From positions 1-64,000 of the forward strand of contig NZ_SNYJ01000009.1 of NCBI RefSeq assembly GCF_004363045.1: a stretch of 64,000 nucleotides of DNA. The letters are read 5' to 3'. The DNA comes from Aureibacillus halotolerans (GTDB lineage: Bacteria; Bacillota; Bacilli; Bacillales; DSM-28697). Both the position numbers and the translations under genes were made by a program. Below the pieces are notes generated by a model. It searched no databases and was not told the DNA's origin. It was given only the letters and a program-made list of their open reading frames with translations. Positions within the stretch are counted from its first letter, which is position 1. Each line of letters starts with the position of its first letter. This document shows, in pieces, positions 1 through 8,769 of this stretch.

Positions 1-236
1 AACCACGACTATTACAAAGCGGGAATTTTAGTTGAGTGTAACCGGCATCAACTTTCAGGGTAAAGTGTCAAGCACTGATTTCGAGGTAGAACCTTATTTT
101 AATAATGCTTTTCCCTGGGTTGCTTATGTCGTTCACACTTTCAGGTTTAAAATTGACTTCACTACCCTACTCCACAATGTTACTAACGCTCAATCGTGTC
201 CAGATATTGATGAATCGTTTGCCCTCATCTAAATGC
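1..236. other. Left-edge non-coding stretch with two ACTTTCAGG repeats
   Basis: No convincing gene is visible. Two same-direction motifs share ACTTTCAGG followed by an A-rich TG/TC stretch, at about 53-70 and 135-160. Spaced direct repeats of this kind are typical of the ends of IS21-type insertion sequences, but no istA/istB sequence is inside the window. The short open frames here lack ribosome sites. The IS interpretation is a weak guess. Confidence 0.25.
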
Positions 237-1133
237 TTACCTATCAATAATCTCCTTGAGCGTCACCCCGTTCTTATCCTTCCACTCCACCAAGCCATTT
301 GTGTGCCCACCAATGACAAAACTAGAAGCAGCAGAAGGGCTTTTAAAAAGGATATTCTCTTTGAGTATGCCTTGCCCATCAAAGTGGCCCTGTGCCCTTC
401 TGAGTTTTGCACCAGATGGAATACTTTTGGAATCAATTGTTTCGATCAAGCTCCATTTTAGAACAACAAAGCCCTCATTGGTCTGTTCACAATGTGCTAG
501 TATTTTCTTATCGCTTTTCTTGCTCTTCCTCTCTAAAGAAAGCATATTATTATCACTGCGTTCAGAAATGATGTTTGAATCGTCATCAGAATTTCTATTA
601 ATCAGCTTTTCAAATACCTTATGCCCGAGCGTTCCCATAACAATCTTTGCATATTCAATAAACCCTTTCAATTCGCTTTGCTTCTCTTCTGTAATATTAC
701 CTGGCATCGGTTCATTACCGTTCTTCACTTCATACCGTTCGGCCGCTTTTGCCATGCTAAAAAAGCAGCTTTCAAGATAGCTTATTTCAGTTGGCCCGAA
801 TGAATTATTAGAGGTTGTAAAGACAATCGCTTCTGTCCAATAATTCTTTTCGGAGCTTCTCTTATGCTCAAGCAAACGGTTCAGCAAACCTTCTCCGTTT
901 TTTCTTACACCCGCTTGTCCCACATAAACACTGTCTACTCCGCTATCTTCAGAGGTACTAAAAAGGAAATAGATGCCCGTTTGCGATAGGTCTTTACGAG
1001 TTCGACACTTTTCAAGTTCAGTCCTCGGAATCCGATATGCGAGACCTGTCCAATTTGCTAAAGTACACTTTATCAGCCCATTAGGATTTCCATCTATCAA
1101 ATACAGATTAATACTCTTTTCTTTTATCATCAT
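237..1133 (-). CDS. GIY-YIG nuclease-domain protein with C-terminal DUF4357
   Basis: Protein of 298 residues. The GIY-YIG signature is visible as TGIYFLF (GIY at about 53-55) and VYVGQAG (about 69-75), followed by a basic LLNRLLEHK segment and a Glu in EISYLES. The C-terminal 50 residues (SPSAASSFVIGG ... GLVEWKDKNG) match the DUF4357 pattern often found fused to GIY-YIG or restriction-like proteins. The expected activity is DNA cleavage; the cellular role is unknown. DUF4357 fusions commonly occur in accessory and defence-related regions. It is the last gene of the accessory patch next to the Shedu gene, but 438 bp from DUF2188, so it is probably not co-transcribed with it. The ATG has a TGGAG-type site upstream. 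Family call is firm, role is inference. Confidence 0.8.
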   Translation of the reverse strand: MMIKEKSINLYLIDGNPNGLIKCTLANWTGLAYRIPRTELEKCRTRKDLSQTGIYFLFSTSEDSGVDSVYVGQAGVRKNGEGLLNRLLEHKRSSEKNYWTEAIVFTTSNNSFGPTEISYLESCFFSMAKAAERYEVKNGNEPMPGNITEEKQSELKGFIEYAKIVMGTLGHKVFEKLINRNSDDDSNIISERSDNNMLSLERKSKKSDKKILAHCEQTNEGFVVLKWSLIETIDSKSIPSGAKLRRAQGHFDGQGILKENILFKSPSAASSFVIGGHTNGLVEWKDKNGVTLKEIIDR

Positions 1134-1183
1134 ATATGGTGGCTCCAGTCGTATTTATTTTTCTACTTCATTAACCTTTTGAC

Positions 1184-1393
1184 CTAAGTAGAAATACTAA
1201 GGTTAAAACCGCAAATGTTAGAAGAAGTCTTTAAAAAAAGAACCACACTCACAATAAAGACGCCAAAAGTCAACAATAAATCACTAATTATGGCAAAATT
1301 AGATACCACCATTGACTTAACTTTTTGTCGTCTTTTTGGATTTATCTCAGTTGCGGCATAAATATTGTATAAGGGACTTACTTGCTCAAACAT
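1184..1393 (-). CDS. Possible small membrane protein, unrecognised
   Basis: A 69-codon frame from ATG at 1393 (an in-frame TTG lies at 1408). It predicts one membrane segment, about residues 36-56 (IISDLLLTFGVFIVSVVLFL), after a short basic stretch (KRRQK). No good ribosome site is visible, and the long palindrome at 1410-1450 sits directly upstream. It may be a remnant or a short peptide controlled by that palindrome. Coding status is uncertain. Confidence 0.25.
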   Translation of the reverse strand: MFEQVSPLYNIYAATEINPKRRQKVKSMVVSNFAIISDLLLTFGVFIVSVVLFLKTSSNICGFNLSIST

Positions 1394-1409
1394 GATAACT
1401 TTAGACAAA

Positions 1410-1450
1410 CCGATTCTAAGTATACCCTTCCGGGGTATACTTAGAATCGG
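1410..1450. promoter_or_regulatory. Perfect 18-bp inverted repeat, 5-nt loop, with CsoR-like core
   Basis: The left arm at 1410-1427 is the exact reverse complement of GGGTATACTTAGAATCGG at 1433-1450; the loop is 1428-1432. Neither strand carries a T-run after it, so it is not an ordinary terminator. The inner GTATACCC...GGGGTATAC resembles operators of CsoR/CstR-type repressors (TACCC-n-GGGTA). No copper or sulfide gene is adjacent, so the function is open. Confidence 0.6.
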
Positions 1451-1570
1451 GATGGAATTTATAAAAAATATTCATAACTGGCCCTGATCACTTTAAAGTA
1501 GATCAATTTGTCTTTCTTGACCTTTTTCTCCATAATTCGTTTAAGAGATTAACATGTCACTGAATCTGAT

Positions 1571-1801
1571 TTAACCTTTAGGGGGATAAGGATCATTACC
1601 GTATGTACGTTCGTCTTCAATTTTACCATCTTTATTTTTTATTATGACTTGACTAGGTTGATTGTTCTTTGCAAAAGTTACCGCAGCATCTATCGCCTCT
1701 GTTTTCAAATTATATAAACCAGAAGCTTTTTCTGCACCAGTTTTCTTTACCTTCCACTGCTTAGCTTCACTATCGAACGTAACAAAGTATTTTGTTCTCA
1801 T
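1571..1801 (-). CDS. DUF2188 domain protein
   Basis: Seventy-six residues covering a complete DUF2188 domain: N-terminal YFVTFDSEAKQWKVKK, central GAEKASGLYNLKTEAIDAA, and the diagnostic C-terminal motif RTYGNDPYPPKG. The start is supported by AAAGGATAGGTGATAACAA before ATG. DUF2188 proteins are small and widespread, with no settled function; they often sit near stress or DNA-related genes. Here it lies between the Shedu and GIY-YIG genes on the same strand, about 210 bp after the Shedu stop. Family assignment is confident and function unknown. Confidence 0.8.
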   Translation of the reverse strand: MRTKYFVTFDSEAKQWKVKKTGAEKASGLYNLKTEAIDAAVTFAKNNQPSQVIIKNKDGKIEDERTYGNDPYPPKG

Positions 1802-2013
1802 TTGTTATCACCTATCCTTTTTTTAGTATCCTAATATATATCGGCATAACAAACTGATTTTACAGATAAAAATGTGATTTATGAATTTTATAAGTTTTTT
1901 ATCCAAAGATATTGAATGGCAACTTCATGAAGTTCCGAGTTTTTTCTTGATTTTTCCATGGAGATTGACGATGAATCTAATAGAGCCACAGTATCCGAAA
2001 TTCCCTCTTAAGA

Positions 2014-2889
2014 TCACTCTCCTTCTCCGCTATGTATTAGACCCTTTTGATCTGAATTACTAAATTCGACCCAATAATCATATCTCATTTCTAAAAACTC
2101 TTTCCTCTCCGGTGAAGTATGTCTCATGTTTTTTATTGCTTCCTTAAAATCTCTAACTGAAGCAAGCTCCTGTGCACAATCTGGACGATATTTAAATGTA
2201 GGAGCAATACTTTTTACTCGATACTCTTTATTCCATACCGTACTCGTGATGAATTGATAATAATCTCTAATGGGTCGAAGTCTGTCAAATGACATGATAT
2301 CAATATTTTCCTGGCGCATTGTAGCTCTTTTATCTCTTAACAATTCTTTATTCTCATATTCTTCTCTCCTCCCATAAATTAGCAAAAATTGAGGTTTGAA
2401 GTTTTTCTCTCTTATCTCCTGTGGTATGTTAAAGAAATCGAACAACAATAGCTGATTTGCCGGCTTTTTTAATATGGACTTCCATTCATATATTTGATCA
2501 ATAGCTTGTGTGAATTCAGCCTTAGTACTCCCGCTTTTGTTAAACATCAATTTAGACGGTTTTTCTATTTCAACAAAAACAGGCGAAAAATCGAGACTAT
2601 TTTGTGCCAACCAAACAAAATCAGGAATGCGGGTATAGGACGAACCAATTCGAGGTTGCGATACTAAAGAATGCATGAAAGGATAGTGTCCAGATTGTCC
2701 AAACAATTCTAGTGCACCAGGCATATATGAAGGATTTTCTTCAAAAAAGTTTTGGAATACCGCTTCATTGTCGCTTGATGAACTAAGCAATGTATAAAAT
2801 TCTTCCTTGGATTTTGTCTCATAGTCTTCCCAAGCAATTTCTTTTGGTGCATCTTTAATAATTTCATAAGATCGAGATAATATATTCAA
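2014..2889 (-). CDS. Shedu-type (DUF4263) nuclease, probable anti-phage protein SduA
   Basis: About 291 residues from a TTG start at 2889, chosen because GAAGGAGGG lies 7 nt upstream. The longer ATG at 2913 overlaps a TATAAT box and reads through that ribosome site. The DUF4263/Shedu signature is clear: NFFEENP (about 47-53), then a PD-(D/E)xK-like core with PDFVWL (Asp about 90) and FVEIEKP (Glu about 107), then FTQAIDQIYEWKSIL. In the ExK position the residue is Glu followed by Lys (EIEK), as in a subset of the family. Known Shedu proteins act as single-gene nucleases against phages. It follows the last EPS gene by about 50 bp without a visible terminator, so EPS readthrough may also express it. 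Confidence 0.75.
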   Translation of the reverse strand: MNILSRSYEIIKDAPKEIAWEDYETKSKEEFYTLLSSSSDNEAVFQNFFEENPSYMPGALELFGQSGHYPFMHSLVSQPRIGSSYTRIPDFVWLAQNSLDFSPVFVEIEKPSKLMFNKSGSTKAEFTQAIDQIYEWKSILKKPANQLLLFDFFNIPQEIREKNFKPQFLLIYGRREEYENKELLRDKRATMRQENIDIMSFDRLRPIRDYYQFITSTVWNKEYRVKSIAPTFKYRPDCAQELASVRDFKEAIKNMRHTSPERKEFLEMRYDYWVEFSNSDQKGLIHSGEGE

Positions 2890-2911
2890 AAAAGGCCCTC
2901 CTTCAAAAATC

Positions 2912-2917
2912 ATTATA
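2912..2917 (-). promoter_or_regulatory. Candidate -10 box for the Shedu gene
   Basis: Minus-strand TATAAT sits 22 nt upstream of the proposed TTG start. No good -35 is evident at 17 nt spacing. The placement puts transcription initiation just before the AAGGAGGG site and argues against the ATG that overlaps the box. Confidence 0.35.
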
Positions 2918-2940
2918 ATTTTACACTCGCTTCTACCTAC

Positions 2941-3975
2941 TTACCTAAACCTCTCCACCCCATAATACTCCACATACCAATCAGCAAATTTCTGCAGTCC
3001 TTCTTCAATTGATGTCTCCGGTTTAAAGCCAACAGCTTTTTGCAATTGATCTGTCGAAGCATACGTCGCTGGTACATCCCCTGGCTGCATCGGTTCAAAG
3101 ATCTTTTCAAATTGTACTTCTTTGCCTAGTGCTTTGCTTAAGGCCGTTTCTAACGTTTCAATAAATACCATGAGTTTCTCTGGGCTGTTGTTTCCGATAT
3201 TGAAGACTTTATGTTGAACGTCACCTTCAGGCGGATTGCTTAATATTCGTTCAATTCCTTCGATGATGTCATCAATATACGTAAAGTCTCGGTAAAGATC
3301 ATTCTCAAAATCGCCATTATTGAAGATCTTGATTGGTTGTCCTGCGAAATACTTATTTGCAAAACCATAGTAGGCCATGTCTGGTCGACCCATAGGTCCG
3401 TAAACCGTAAAGAATCGAAGTCCTGTAGCGGGAATCTTATATAGGTGGCTATATGTATGTGCCATTAATTCATTCGATTTTTTCGTGGATGCATAAAGTG
3501 AAACTGGATTGTCCACATGATCTGATTCTTCAAAAGGAACTTTTTTATTTGCTCCATAAACTGAACTAGATGAGGCATAGACAAGATGGTCTACTGGATG
3601 ACTTCTGCAAGCCTCAAGGATATTGTAAAAGCCAATGATATTACTTTGAATATAGACATCCGGATTCTCTATTGAATACCTTACCCCTGCCTGAGCAGCT
3701 AGGTTTACGACAATATTTGGCTTGTACTTTTCAAAAGTCTCCATAACCAGATTCTTGTCTGCTATGTCGCCTTTAATAAAGGTGAACTTCTCGTATGGTT
3801 CCAACTTTCCTAACCTAGTGTGTTTAAGATTCACATCATAGTAGTCGTTGACGTTATCAACACCGATCACCTGGCAACCCTGTTCTAGTAGATTTTTAGC
3901 TAAGTAGTACCCGATAAAACCTGCTGCTCCAGTAATTAAATATATTTTACCACTATCAATAGTTTTGCAATTCAT
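2941..3975 (-). CDS. NAD-dependent epimerase, UDP-glucuronate 4-epimerase type
   Basis: Extended short-chain dehydrogenase of 344 residues. It has the Rossmann motif GAAGFIGYYLA near residue 16, the GVDNVNDYYDVNLK stretch typical of UDP-glucuronate 4-epimerases (LpsL/Cap1J/Uge), a catalytic YxxxK (YASTKK), and the conserved RFFTVYGPMGRPDMA. It should convert UDP-GlcA to UDP-GalA using the product of the ugd gene immediately upstream, whose 3' end it overlaps by 20 nt. AAGGAGTCTAATAATT precedes the ATG. It is the last gene of EPS locus 1. Confidence 0.82.
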   Translation of the reverse strand: MNCKTIDSGKIYLITGAAGFIGYYLAKNLLEQGCQVIGVDNVNDYYDVNLKHTRLGKLEPYEKFTFIKGDIADKNLVMETFEKYKPNIVVNLAAQAGVRYSIENPDVYIQSNIIGFYNILEACRSHPVDHLVYASSSSVYGANKKVPFEESDHVDNPVSLYASTKKSNELMAHTYSHLYKIPATGLRFFTVYGPMGRPDMAYYGFANKYFAGQPIKIFNNGDFENDLYRDFTYIDDIIEGIERILSNPPEGDVQHKVFNIGNNSPEKLMVFIETLETALSKALGKEVQFEKIFEPMQPGDVPATYASTDQLQKAVGFKPETSIEEGLQKFADWYVEYYGVERFR

Positions 3976-5326
3976 AATTATTAGACTCCTTAACAGATAC
4001 TCTAGATGCAGGTTTTCTTCCGATGGAGTGATATTCTACTCCAGCTTCCTGCATATCCTCTACTCGATACATGTTCCGACCATCAAAAACCAATGGTGTT
4101 CTCATTAATTTCTTAAACGTTTCTGGCGTTACTGCTTTGACATCTCCCCATTCAGTAAAAACAAAGCAGACATTTGCCTCTTCCAAAGCATGTTCAATGT
4201 GGGACACATAAGTAATGCTTCCTTTTCCTTGCTTGCCTTCTGGATGAACTTTAGCAAAGCTCTCTGCTCCCACAGGATCATAAGCATAGATATCTGCACC
4301 TTGTTCCAACAATAAAGGTATATTTTCAAGAGACGCTGCTTCTCTTAAATCGTCCGTTCCAGGCTTAAACGTCAACCCTAGCACAGCTACTTTTAAGCCG
4401 TTTAAGGTGATTAGCCTTTTGCTTGCTTTCTTATATAGCATTGTTTTCTGCTCTTTGTTTACATCAATTGCAGCTTTCACCGTTTTGAGTTCATACCCGT
4501 TCTGTTTTGCGATATACTCAAGCGCTTTTGTATCTTTAGGGAAACACGATCCACCAAAGCCAATCCCTGCATTTAAGAACTTACTGCCAATACGCTCATC
4601 ATAACTCATTCCCTTAGCCACATCCTGAATATCCGCGCCAACCAATTCACAAAGGTTAGCAATATCGTTCATATAAGAGATCTTTAAGGCAAGGAAGTCA
4701 TTGGACGCATATTTGATCATTTCTGCCGATCTTCTATTTACTGAAACAATCGGTAAATGAAACGGTGCGTATATTTTCGTTAATAATTCCTCTGACCATT
4801 TACTTTCTGTTCCGATGATGATTCTCTCAGCATGAAGCGTATTATGAACAGCTGATCCTTGCGCTAAAAATTCTGGGTTTGAGGCGACTTCTACCTTTAC
4901 GTCTTTGACTAGGAAGTCCTGTATAAACTGCTCGACTTTATCATTTGTTCCAACAGGTACCGTCGATTTAACAACGACGAGGCAGTCATTCTCAACCGAT
5001 TCAGCAATTTGCCTGGCCACTGTAGCAATGTAGGATAGGTTAGCAGAACCATCCGGTTGTTCAGGTGTCCCAACACCAATAAAGATGGCATCTGCCTCTT
5101 GATAGGCGGCTTTGAAGTCAGTTGTATAAGTAATTCTGCCAGCAGCATAATTCGTTTGCATTAATTCTTCTAAACCTGTTTCGAAGATTGGTGAAACGCC
5201 AGATTTCATTAGGTCTACTTTCTGTTCATCAATATCAACACAGGTGACTTGATGACCAATTTCAGCAAAACAAACGCCGGCCACTAGGCCGACGTATCCT
5301 GTTCCTGCTACTGCTATTTTGTACAT
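3956..5326 (-). CDS. ugd: UDP-glucose 6-dehydrogenase (locus 1)
   Basis: Protein of 456 residues of the UDP-glucose/GDP-mannose dehydrogenase family. It has N-terminal [18 protein letters not shown], central [12 protein letters not shown] with the catalytic Cys, and C-terminal LTFKPGTDDLREA. It oxidises UDP-glucose to UDP-glucuronate with two NAD+. Substrate comes from GalU at the head of the locus; the product feeds the overlapping epimerase. GAAGGAAGG precedes the ATG. A second, distinct copy is at 39411-40748 in locus 2, so each EPS locus is self-sufficient for UDP-GlcA. Confidence 0.92.
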   Translation of the reverse strand: MYKIAVAGTGYVGLVAGVCFAEIGHQVTCVDIDEQKVDLMKSGVSPIFETGLEELMQTNYAAGRITYTTDFKAAYQEADAIFIGVGTPEQPDGSANLSYIATVARQIAESVENDCLVVVKSTVPVGTNDKVEQFIQDFLVKDVKVEVASNPEFLAQGSAVHNTLHAERIIIGTESKWSEELLTKIYAPFHLPIVSVNRRSAEMIKYASNDFLALKISYMNDIANLCELVGADIQDVAKGMSYDERIGSKFLNAGIGFGGSCFPKDTKALEYIAKQNGYELKTVKAAIDVNKEQKTMLYKKASKRLITLNGLKVAVLGLTFKPGTDDLREAASLENIPLLLEQGADIYAYDPVGAESFAKVHPEGKQGKGSITYVSHIEHALEEANVCFVFTEWGDVKAVTPETFKKLMRTPLVFDGRNMYRVEDMQEAGVEYHSIGRKPASRVSVKESNNYELQNY

Positions 5327-5359
5327 AATTATGCCTTCCTTCTTTAATAGTAAGGGGCT

Positions 5360-6379
5360 TTAGATACTATATTGTTTTTCGAAATAACTTTGATACTCTC
5401 CGCTAATAATATGCTCCCACCATTCTTTATTATCTAAATACCATTGAATCGTCTGATCAATACCAGTTTCAAAGGTATACGTTGGCTTCCACCCTAATTT
5501 TTCTAATTTAGTAGGATCAATCGCATATCTTTTATCATGGCCAAGTCGGTCCTTTACGAACTCTATTAAGTCATCTGATTTACCTAATGCTCTAATAATC
5601 GTCTTAACCACTTCTAAATTTGTCTGCTCGTTATGTCCACCTACATTATAAACCTCGCCGTTTATACCCTCATGCATAACGAGATCAATAGCAGTACAAT
5701 GATCAATTACATGTAACCAATCACGAATGTTCTTTCCATCACCGTATACTGGAACCTTTTGATCATTCAATATCCTAGATATCGTTAATGGAATCAGCTT
5801 CTCAGGAAAATGATAAGGACCGTAGTTATTTGAACAACGGGTTATATTGACTGGCAATTCATACGTTTCATGATATGCACGGACTAATAGATCAGACGAT
5901 GCTTTACTTGCACTGTAGGGACTGTTTGGTTGTATTGGGGTTTCTTCTGTAAAAAATGTCGTCGGGTCAAAATCTAATTCCCCGTAAACTTCATCTGTGG
6001 ATACATGAACAAATTTTGTAACACCAATGTGCTTTGAGGCATCCAATAATACTTGAGTCCCTAGTACATTCGTTCGGATGAATACTTCAGGATCTGTGAT
6101 TGAACGGTCAACGTGGCTTTCCGCTGCAAAATGCACCACATAATCGAACTTCTCTTGTACAAAAAGAGGTATTATTTGTTCTCGATCCGCAATATCGGCT
6201 TTAATAAAATGATAATTTTTCTTTGTTTCAATTTCACGGTGCTTTGTTAAATCACCTGCATATGTCAACGAATCTAAATTATAAATATCGTATTGGGGAT
6301 ATTTATGAATCATGTATTGCACAAAATTCCCACCAATAAATCCTGCTCCTCCAGTGACGAGGACTTTTTTCTTTGGCAT
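5360..6379 (-). CDS. rfbB: dTDP-glucose 4,6-dehydratase
   Basis: Protein of 339 residues with TGGAGFIGGNFV at the N-terminus, HFAAESHVDRS, STDEVYGEL, the catalytic YxxxK (YSASKASSD), and CSNNYGPYHFPEKLIP, all diagnostic of RfbB/RmlB. It performs the second step of dTDP-L-rhamnose synthesis. The ribosome site (AGGAGGTAAAATAA) lies in the last codons of rfbD, so translation is tightly coupled. It is the last of the four rhamnose genes, in order rfbA-C-D-B. Confidence 0.95.
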   Translation of the reverse strand: MPKKKVLVTGGAGFIGGNFVQYMIHKYPQYDIYNLDSLTYAGDLTKHREIETKKNYHFIKADIADREQIIPLFVQEKFDYVVHFAAESHVDRSITDPEVFIRTNVLGTQVLLDASKHIGVTKFVHVSTDEVYGELDFDPTTFFTEETPIQPNSPYSASKASSDLLVRAYHETYELPVNITRCSNNYGPYHFPEKLIPLTISRILNDQKVPVYGDGKNIRDWLHVIDHCTAIDLVMHEGINGEVYNVGGHNEQTNLEVVKTIIRALGKSDDLIEFVKDRLGHDKRYAIDPTKLEKLGWKPTYTFETGIDQTIQWYLDNKEWWEHIISGEYQSYFEKQYSI

Positions 6380-7234
6380 TTATTTTACCTCCTGTGATAA
6401 TTGTTTGAGGTATCTCGCTACTGCATCCTGCCATGATGGTAATAGAACAAAACCATTATCAGTCAGTTTTTGCTTTGACATTCGCGAATTTTTTGGTCTT
6501 GTGGCTCTTGTAGGGTATTCCTCTGATGAGATAGAATTCACTTTTACATTCATATTAGCTTGTCTAAATATCTCTTTTGCAAAGTCGGCCCAGCTACAAT
6601 AACCTTCATTGGAAGCATGATATATTCCATATTTATCGGTTCTAATCATATCTAATAATAATCTTGCCAAATCCGATGTGTACGTTGGTGAACCGAACTG
6701 ATCATCGACAACATTTAATTCGTGTCGAGTTTCTCCTAATCGCAGCATTGTCCTAACAAAGTTGTTACCATTGATACCAAACACCCATGAAATGCGAACA
6801 ATAAACCAGTGATCCAATAATTGTCTTACAACTTCTTCACCTTGAAGCTTTGACCTCCCATATTGCCCAATTGGATTAGGTTCATCAGTTTCAATAAATG
6901 GCGTATCTCCTTCACCACTAAACACATAATCTGTGCTTATATACATAAACTTTGCACCTAATGCCTTAGACACTTCTGCCAAATTTGCTGTACCATCAAC
7001 ATTGACATATTGGCATGCATCAATATCATCTTCAGCTTTATCAACAGCTGTAAACGCTGCACAGTGGATAATTGCATCTGGTTTCAATTTTTTAACATAC
7101 TGAGAAACTTCTTCTCTATTCGTTATATCTAAATCCTTAGATCCTATACCCACCATGTCTAAACCATGGTGCAACCCGTGATGAACAACGTCATACCCCA
7201 GTTGGCCTGTATATCCAGTGACTAAAATCTTCAT
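6380..7234 (-). CDS. rfbD: dTDP-4-dehydrorhamnose reductase
   Basis: About 284 residues starting MKILVTGYTGQLGYDV. I chose the ATG at 7234, four nt after the rfbC stop, because the family starts here; an 11-codon longer frame overlaps rfbC. Motifs are GYTGQLG, AAFTAVDKAE, STDYVFSG and YGRSKLQGE (YxxxK). It reduces dTDP-4-keto-L-rhamnose to dTDP-L-rhamnose with NAD(P)H. The local ribosome site is weak, so translation probably depends on coupling to rfbC. Confidence 0.9.
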   Translation of the reverse strand: MKILVTGYTGQLGYDVVHHGLHHGLDMVGIGSKDLDITNREEVSQYVKKLKPDAIIHCAAFTAVDKAEDDIDACQYVNVDGTANLAEVSKALGAKFMYISTDYVFSGEGDTPFIETDEPNPIGQYGRSKLQGEEVVRQLLDHWFIVRISWVFGINGNNFVRTMLRLGETRHELNVVDDQFGSPTYTSDLARLLLDMIRTDKYGIYHASNEGYCSWADFAKEIFRQANMNVKVNSISSEEYPTRATRPKNSRMSKQKLTDNGFVLLPSWQDAVARYLKQLSQEVK

Positions 7235-7238
7235 AGTT

Positions 7239-7796
7239 TCACTGCCCATCATTGAAACTTTCCGCATCCTTTAGTAATGGGGCCTTTTCATCTTTTTCTG
7301 ATAATATTGGCTTTAGTTCCATTGGCCATTCTATGCCAAGGTCAGGATCATTCCAAATGATACCTCTGTCACACTCAGGAGCATAAAACTCGTCCACTTT
7401 ATATTGAACTTCCGTATCTTCAGTTAAAGTCATAAAACCATGTGCAAATCCTTTTGGTATTAGTAATTGCTTTTTATTTTCTTCAGTCAATTCTAAACCA
7501 AACCATTTTCCATATGTTGAACTACCTTTTCGTATATCAACCGCTACATCATAAATTGCTCCCTTAGTACAACGTACCAATTTTGTCTGTGCTTTCGGAT
7601 TTAATTGAAAATGCAGCCCTCTAAGAGTACCTTTTGCTGCAGAGAAAGAATGATTATCCTGAACAAAGTTTACATCTTTCCCTGCATCAATAAATTTTGT
7701 TTCATTGTATGTTTCCATAAACCAACCGCGGTGATCTCCAAATACATTAGGTTCTAAAATGACCACACCATCTAAAATGGTCTTCGTAATTTTCAT
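7239..7796 (-). CDS. rfbC: dTDP-4-dehydrorhamnose 3,5-epimerase
   Basis: Protein of 185 residues, the normal length for RfbC/RmlC. It contains DNHSFSAAKGTLRGLHFQ (with the conserved LRGLH His), AVDIRKGSSTYGKW, and IPKGFAHGF. It epimerises dTDP-4-keto-6-deoxyglucose at C3 and C5. The ORF starts at ATG 7796, 23 nt downstream of rfbA. Confidence 0.95.
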   Translation of the reverse strand: MKITKTILDGVVILEPNVFGDHRGWFMETYNETKFIDAGKDVNFVQDNHSFSAAKGTLRGLHFQLNPKAQTKLVRCTKGAIYDVAVDIRKGSSTYGKWFGLELTEENKKQLLIPKGFAHGFMTLTEDTEVQYKVDEFYAPECDRGIIWNDPDLGIEWPMELKPILSEKDEKAPLLKDAESFNDGQ

Positions 7797-7819
7797 TAGG
7801 TATCCTCTTCTTTCTATGC

Positions 7820-8698
7820 TTAATATTGAATTTCTCCATTGGCAACTTTCATTAAATATTGGCCATAACCAGTTTTACTAAGTTTTTCACCGCACTCCCA
7901 TAACTGTTCCTTAGTAATCCAACCATTAATAAAAGCAACTTCCTCAGGAGCAGCAATTTTAATTCCTTGATGTTCTTCTACTGTCTTAACAAAATTAGTC
8001 GCAGCAACTAAGCTTTGATGCGTTCCTGTATCCAACCAAGTAAAGCCTCTTCCTAACAACTCGACATTTAGGTCTCCCATTTTTAAGTACGCTTCATTTA
8101 TTGACGTAATTTCAAGTTCACCACGTTCAGAAGGCTGAATATCTTTAGCGATATCGACTACACGGTTATCATAAAAGTATAATCCAGTTACAGCATAGTT
8201 GGATTTTGGAACTTTCGGTTTTTCTTCTACACTAATTACCTTACCATTCTTATCAAATTCCATAACCCCAAAGCGTTGTGGGTCTTGGACATGATACCCA
8301 AATACAGTAGCACCACTTTCTTTGCTAGCTGCACGTTGAAGTATTTTCCTCATACCACTACCATAATAAATGTTGTCCCCTAAAATCATGGCAACAGAAT
8401 CATTTCCAATAAATTCTTCACCAATTAAAAAAGCCTGAGCTAATCCCTCAGGTCTTGGTTGAACTTTATATTTTAGATTTAAACCGAATTGTGAACCGTT
8501 ACCCAACAGAGACTCAAAGCGCGGAGTATCCTCTGGGGTTGAAATAACTAATATATCCTTAATCCCTGCTAGCATTAAGGTTGATAGAGGATAAAAAATC
8601 ATTGGTTTATCATAGACTGGGAGTAATTGCTTACTTGTTACCATTGTTAATGGGTAAAGTCTAGTACCACTGCCGCCTGCTAAAATAATACCTTTCAT
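7820..8698 (-). CDS. rfbA: Glucose-1-phosphate thymidylyltransferase
   Basis: Protein of 292 residues starting [18 protein letters not shown], the nucleotidyltransferase signature, with [22 protein letters not shown] and EEKP ([10 protein letters not shown]). It makes dTDP-glucose from dTTP and glucose-1-phosphate and is the usual feedback-controlled entry step to rhamnose. GAAAGGAGCTTTGTAA precedes the ATG. It is the first rhamnose gene, and codon use here is more AT-rich than in the locus head. Confidence 0.95.
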   Translation of the reverse strand: MKGIILAGGSGTRLYPLTMVTSKQLLPVYDKPMIFYPLSTLMLAGIKDILVISTPEDTPRFESLLGNGSQFGLNLKYKVQPRPEGLAQAFLIGEEFIGNDSVAMILGDNIYYGSGMRKILQRAASKESGATVFGYHVQDPQRFGVMEFDKNGKVISVEEKPKVPKSNYAVTGLYFYDNRVVDIAKDIQPSERGELEITSINEAYLKMGDLNVELLGRGFTWLDTGTHQSLVAATNFVKTVEEHQGIKIAAPEEVAFINGWITKEQLWECGEKLSKTGYGQYLMKVANGEIQY

Positions 8699-8769
8699 TT
8701 ACAAAGCTCCTTTCAGTTTCCTCGCTTGTATATTGTTCTTGACTTATTGAAAAATCACCTTTATAGATT

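Noticed and set aside
2890-2913. ATG start of the Shedu gene at 2913
   Set aside because: It overlaps the TATAAT box and would translate the AAGGAGGG ribosome site that serves TTG 2889.
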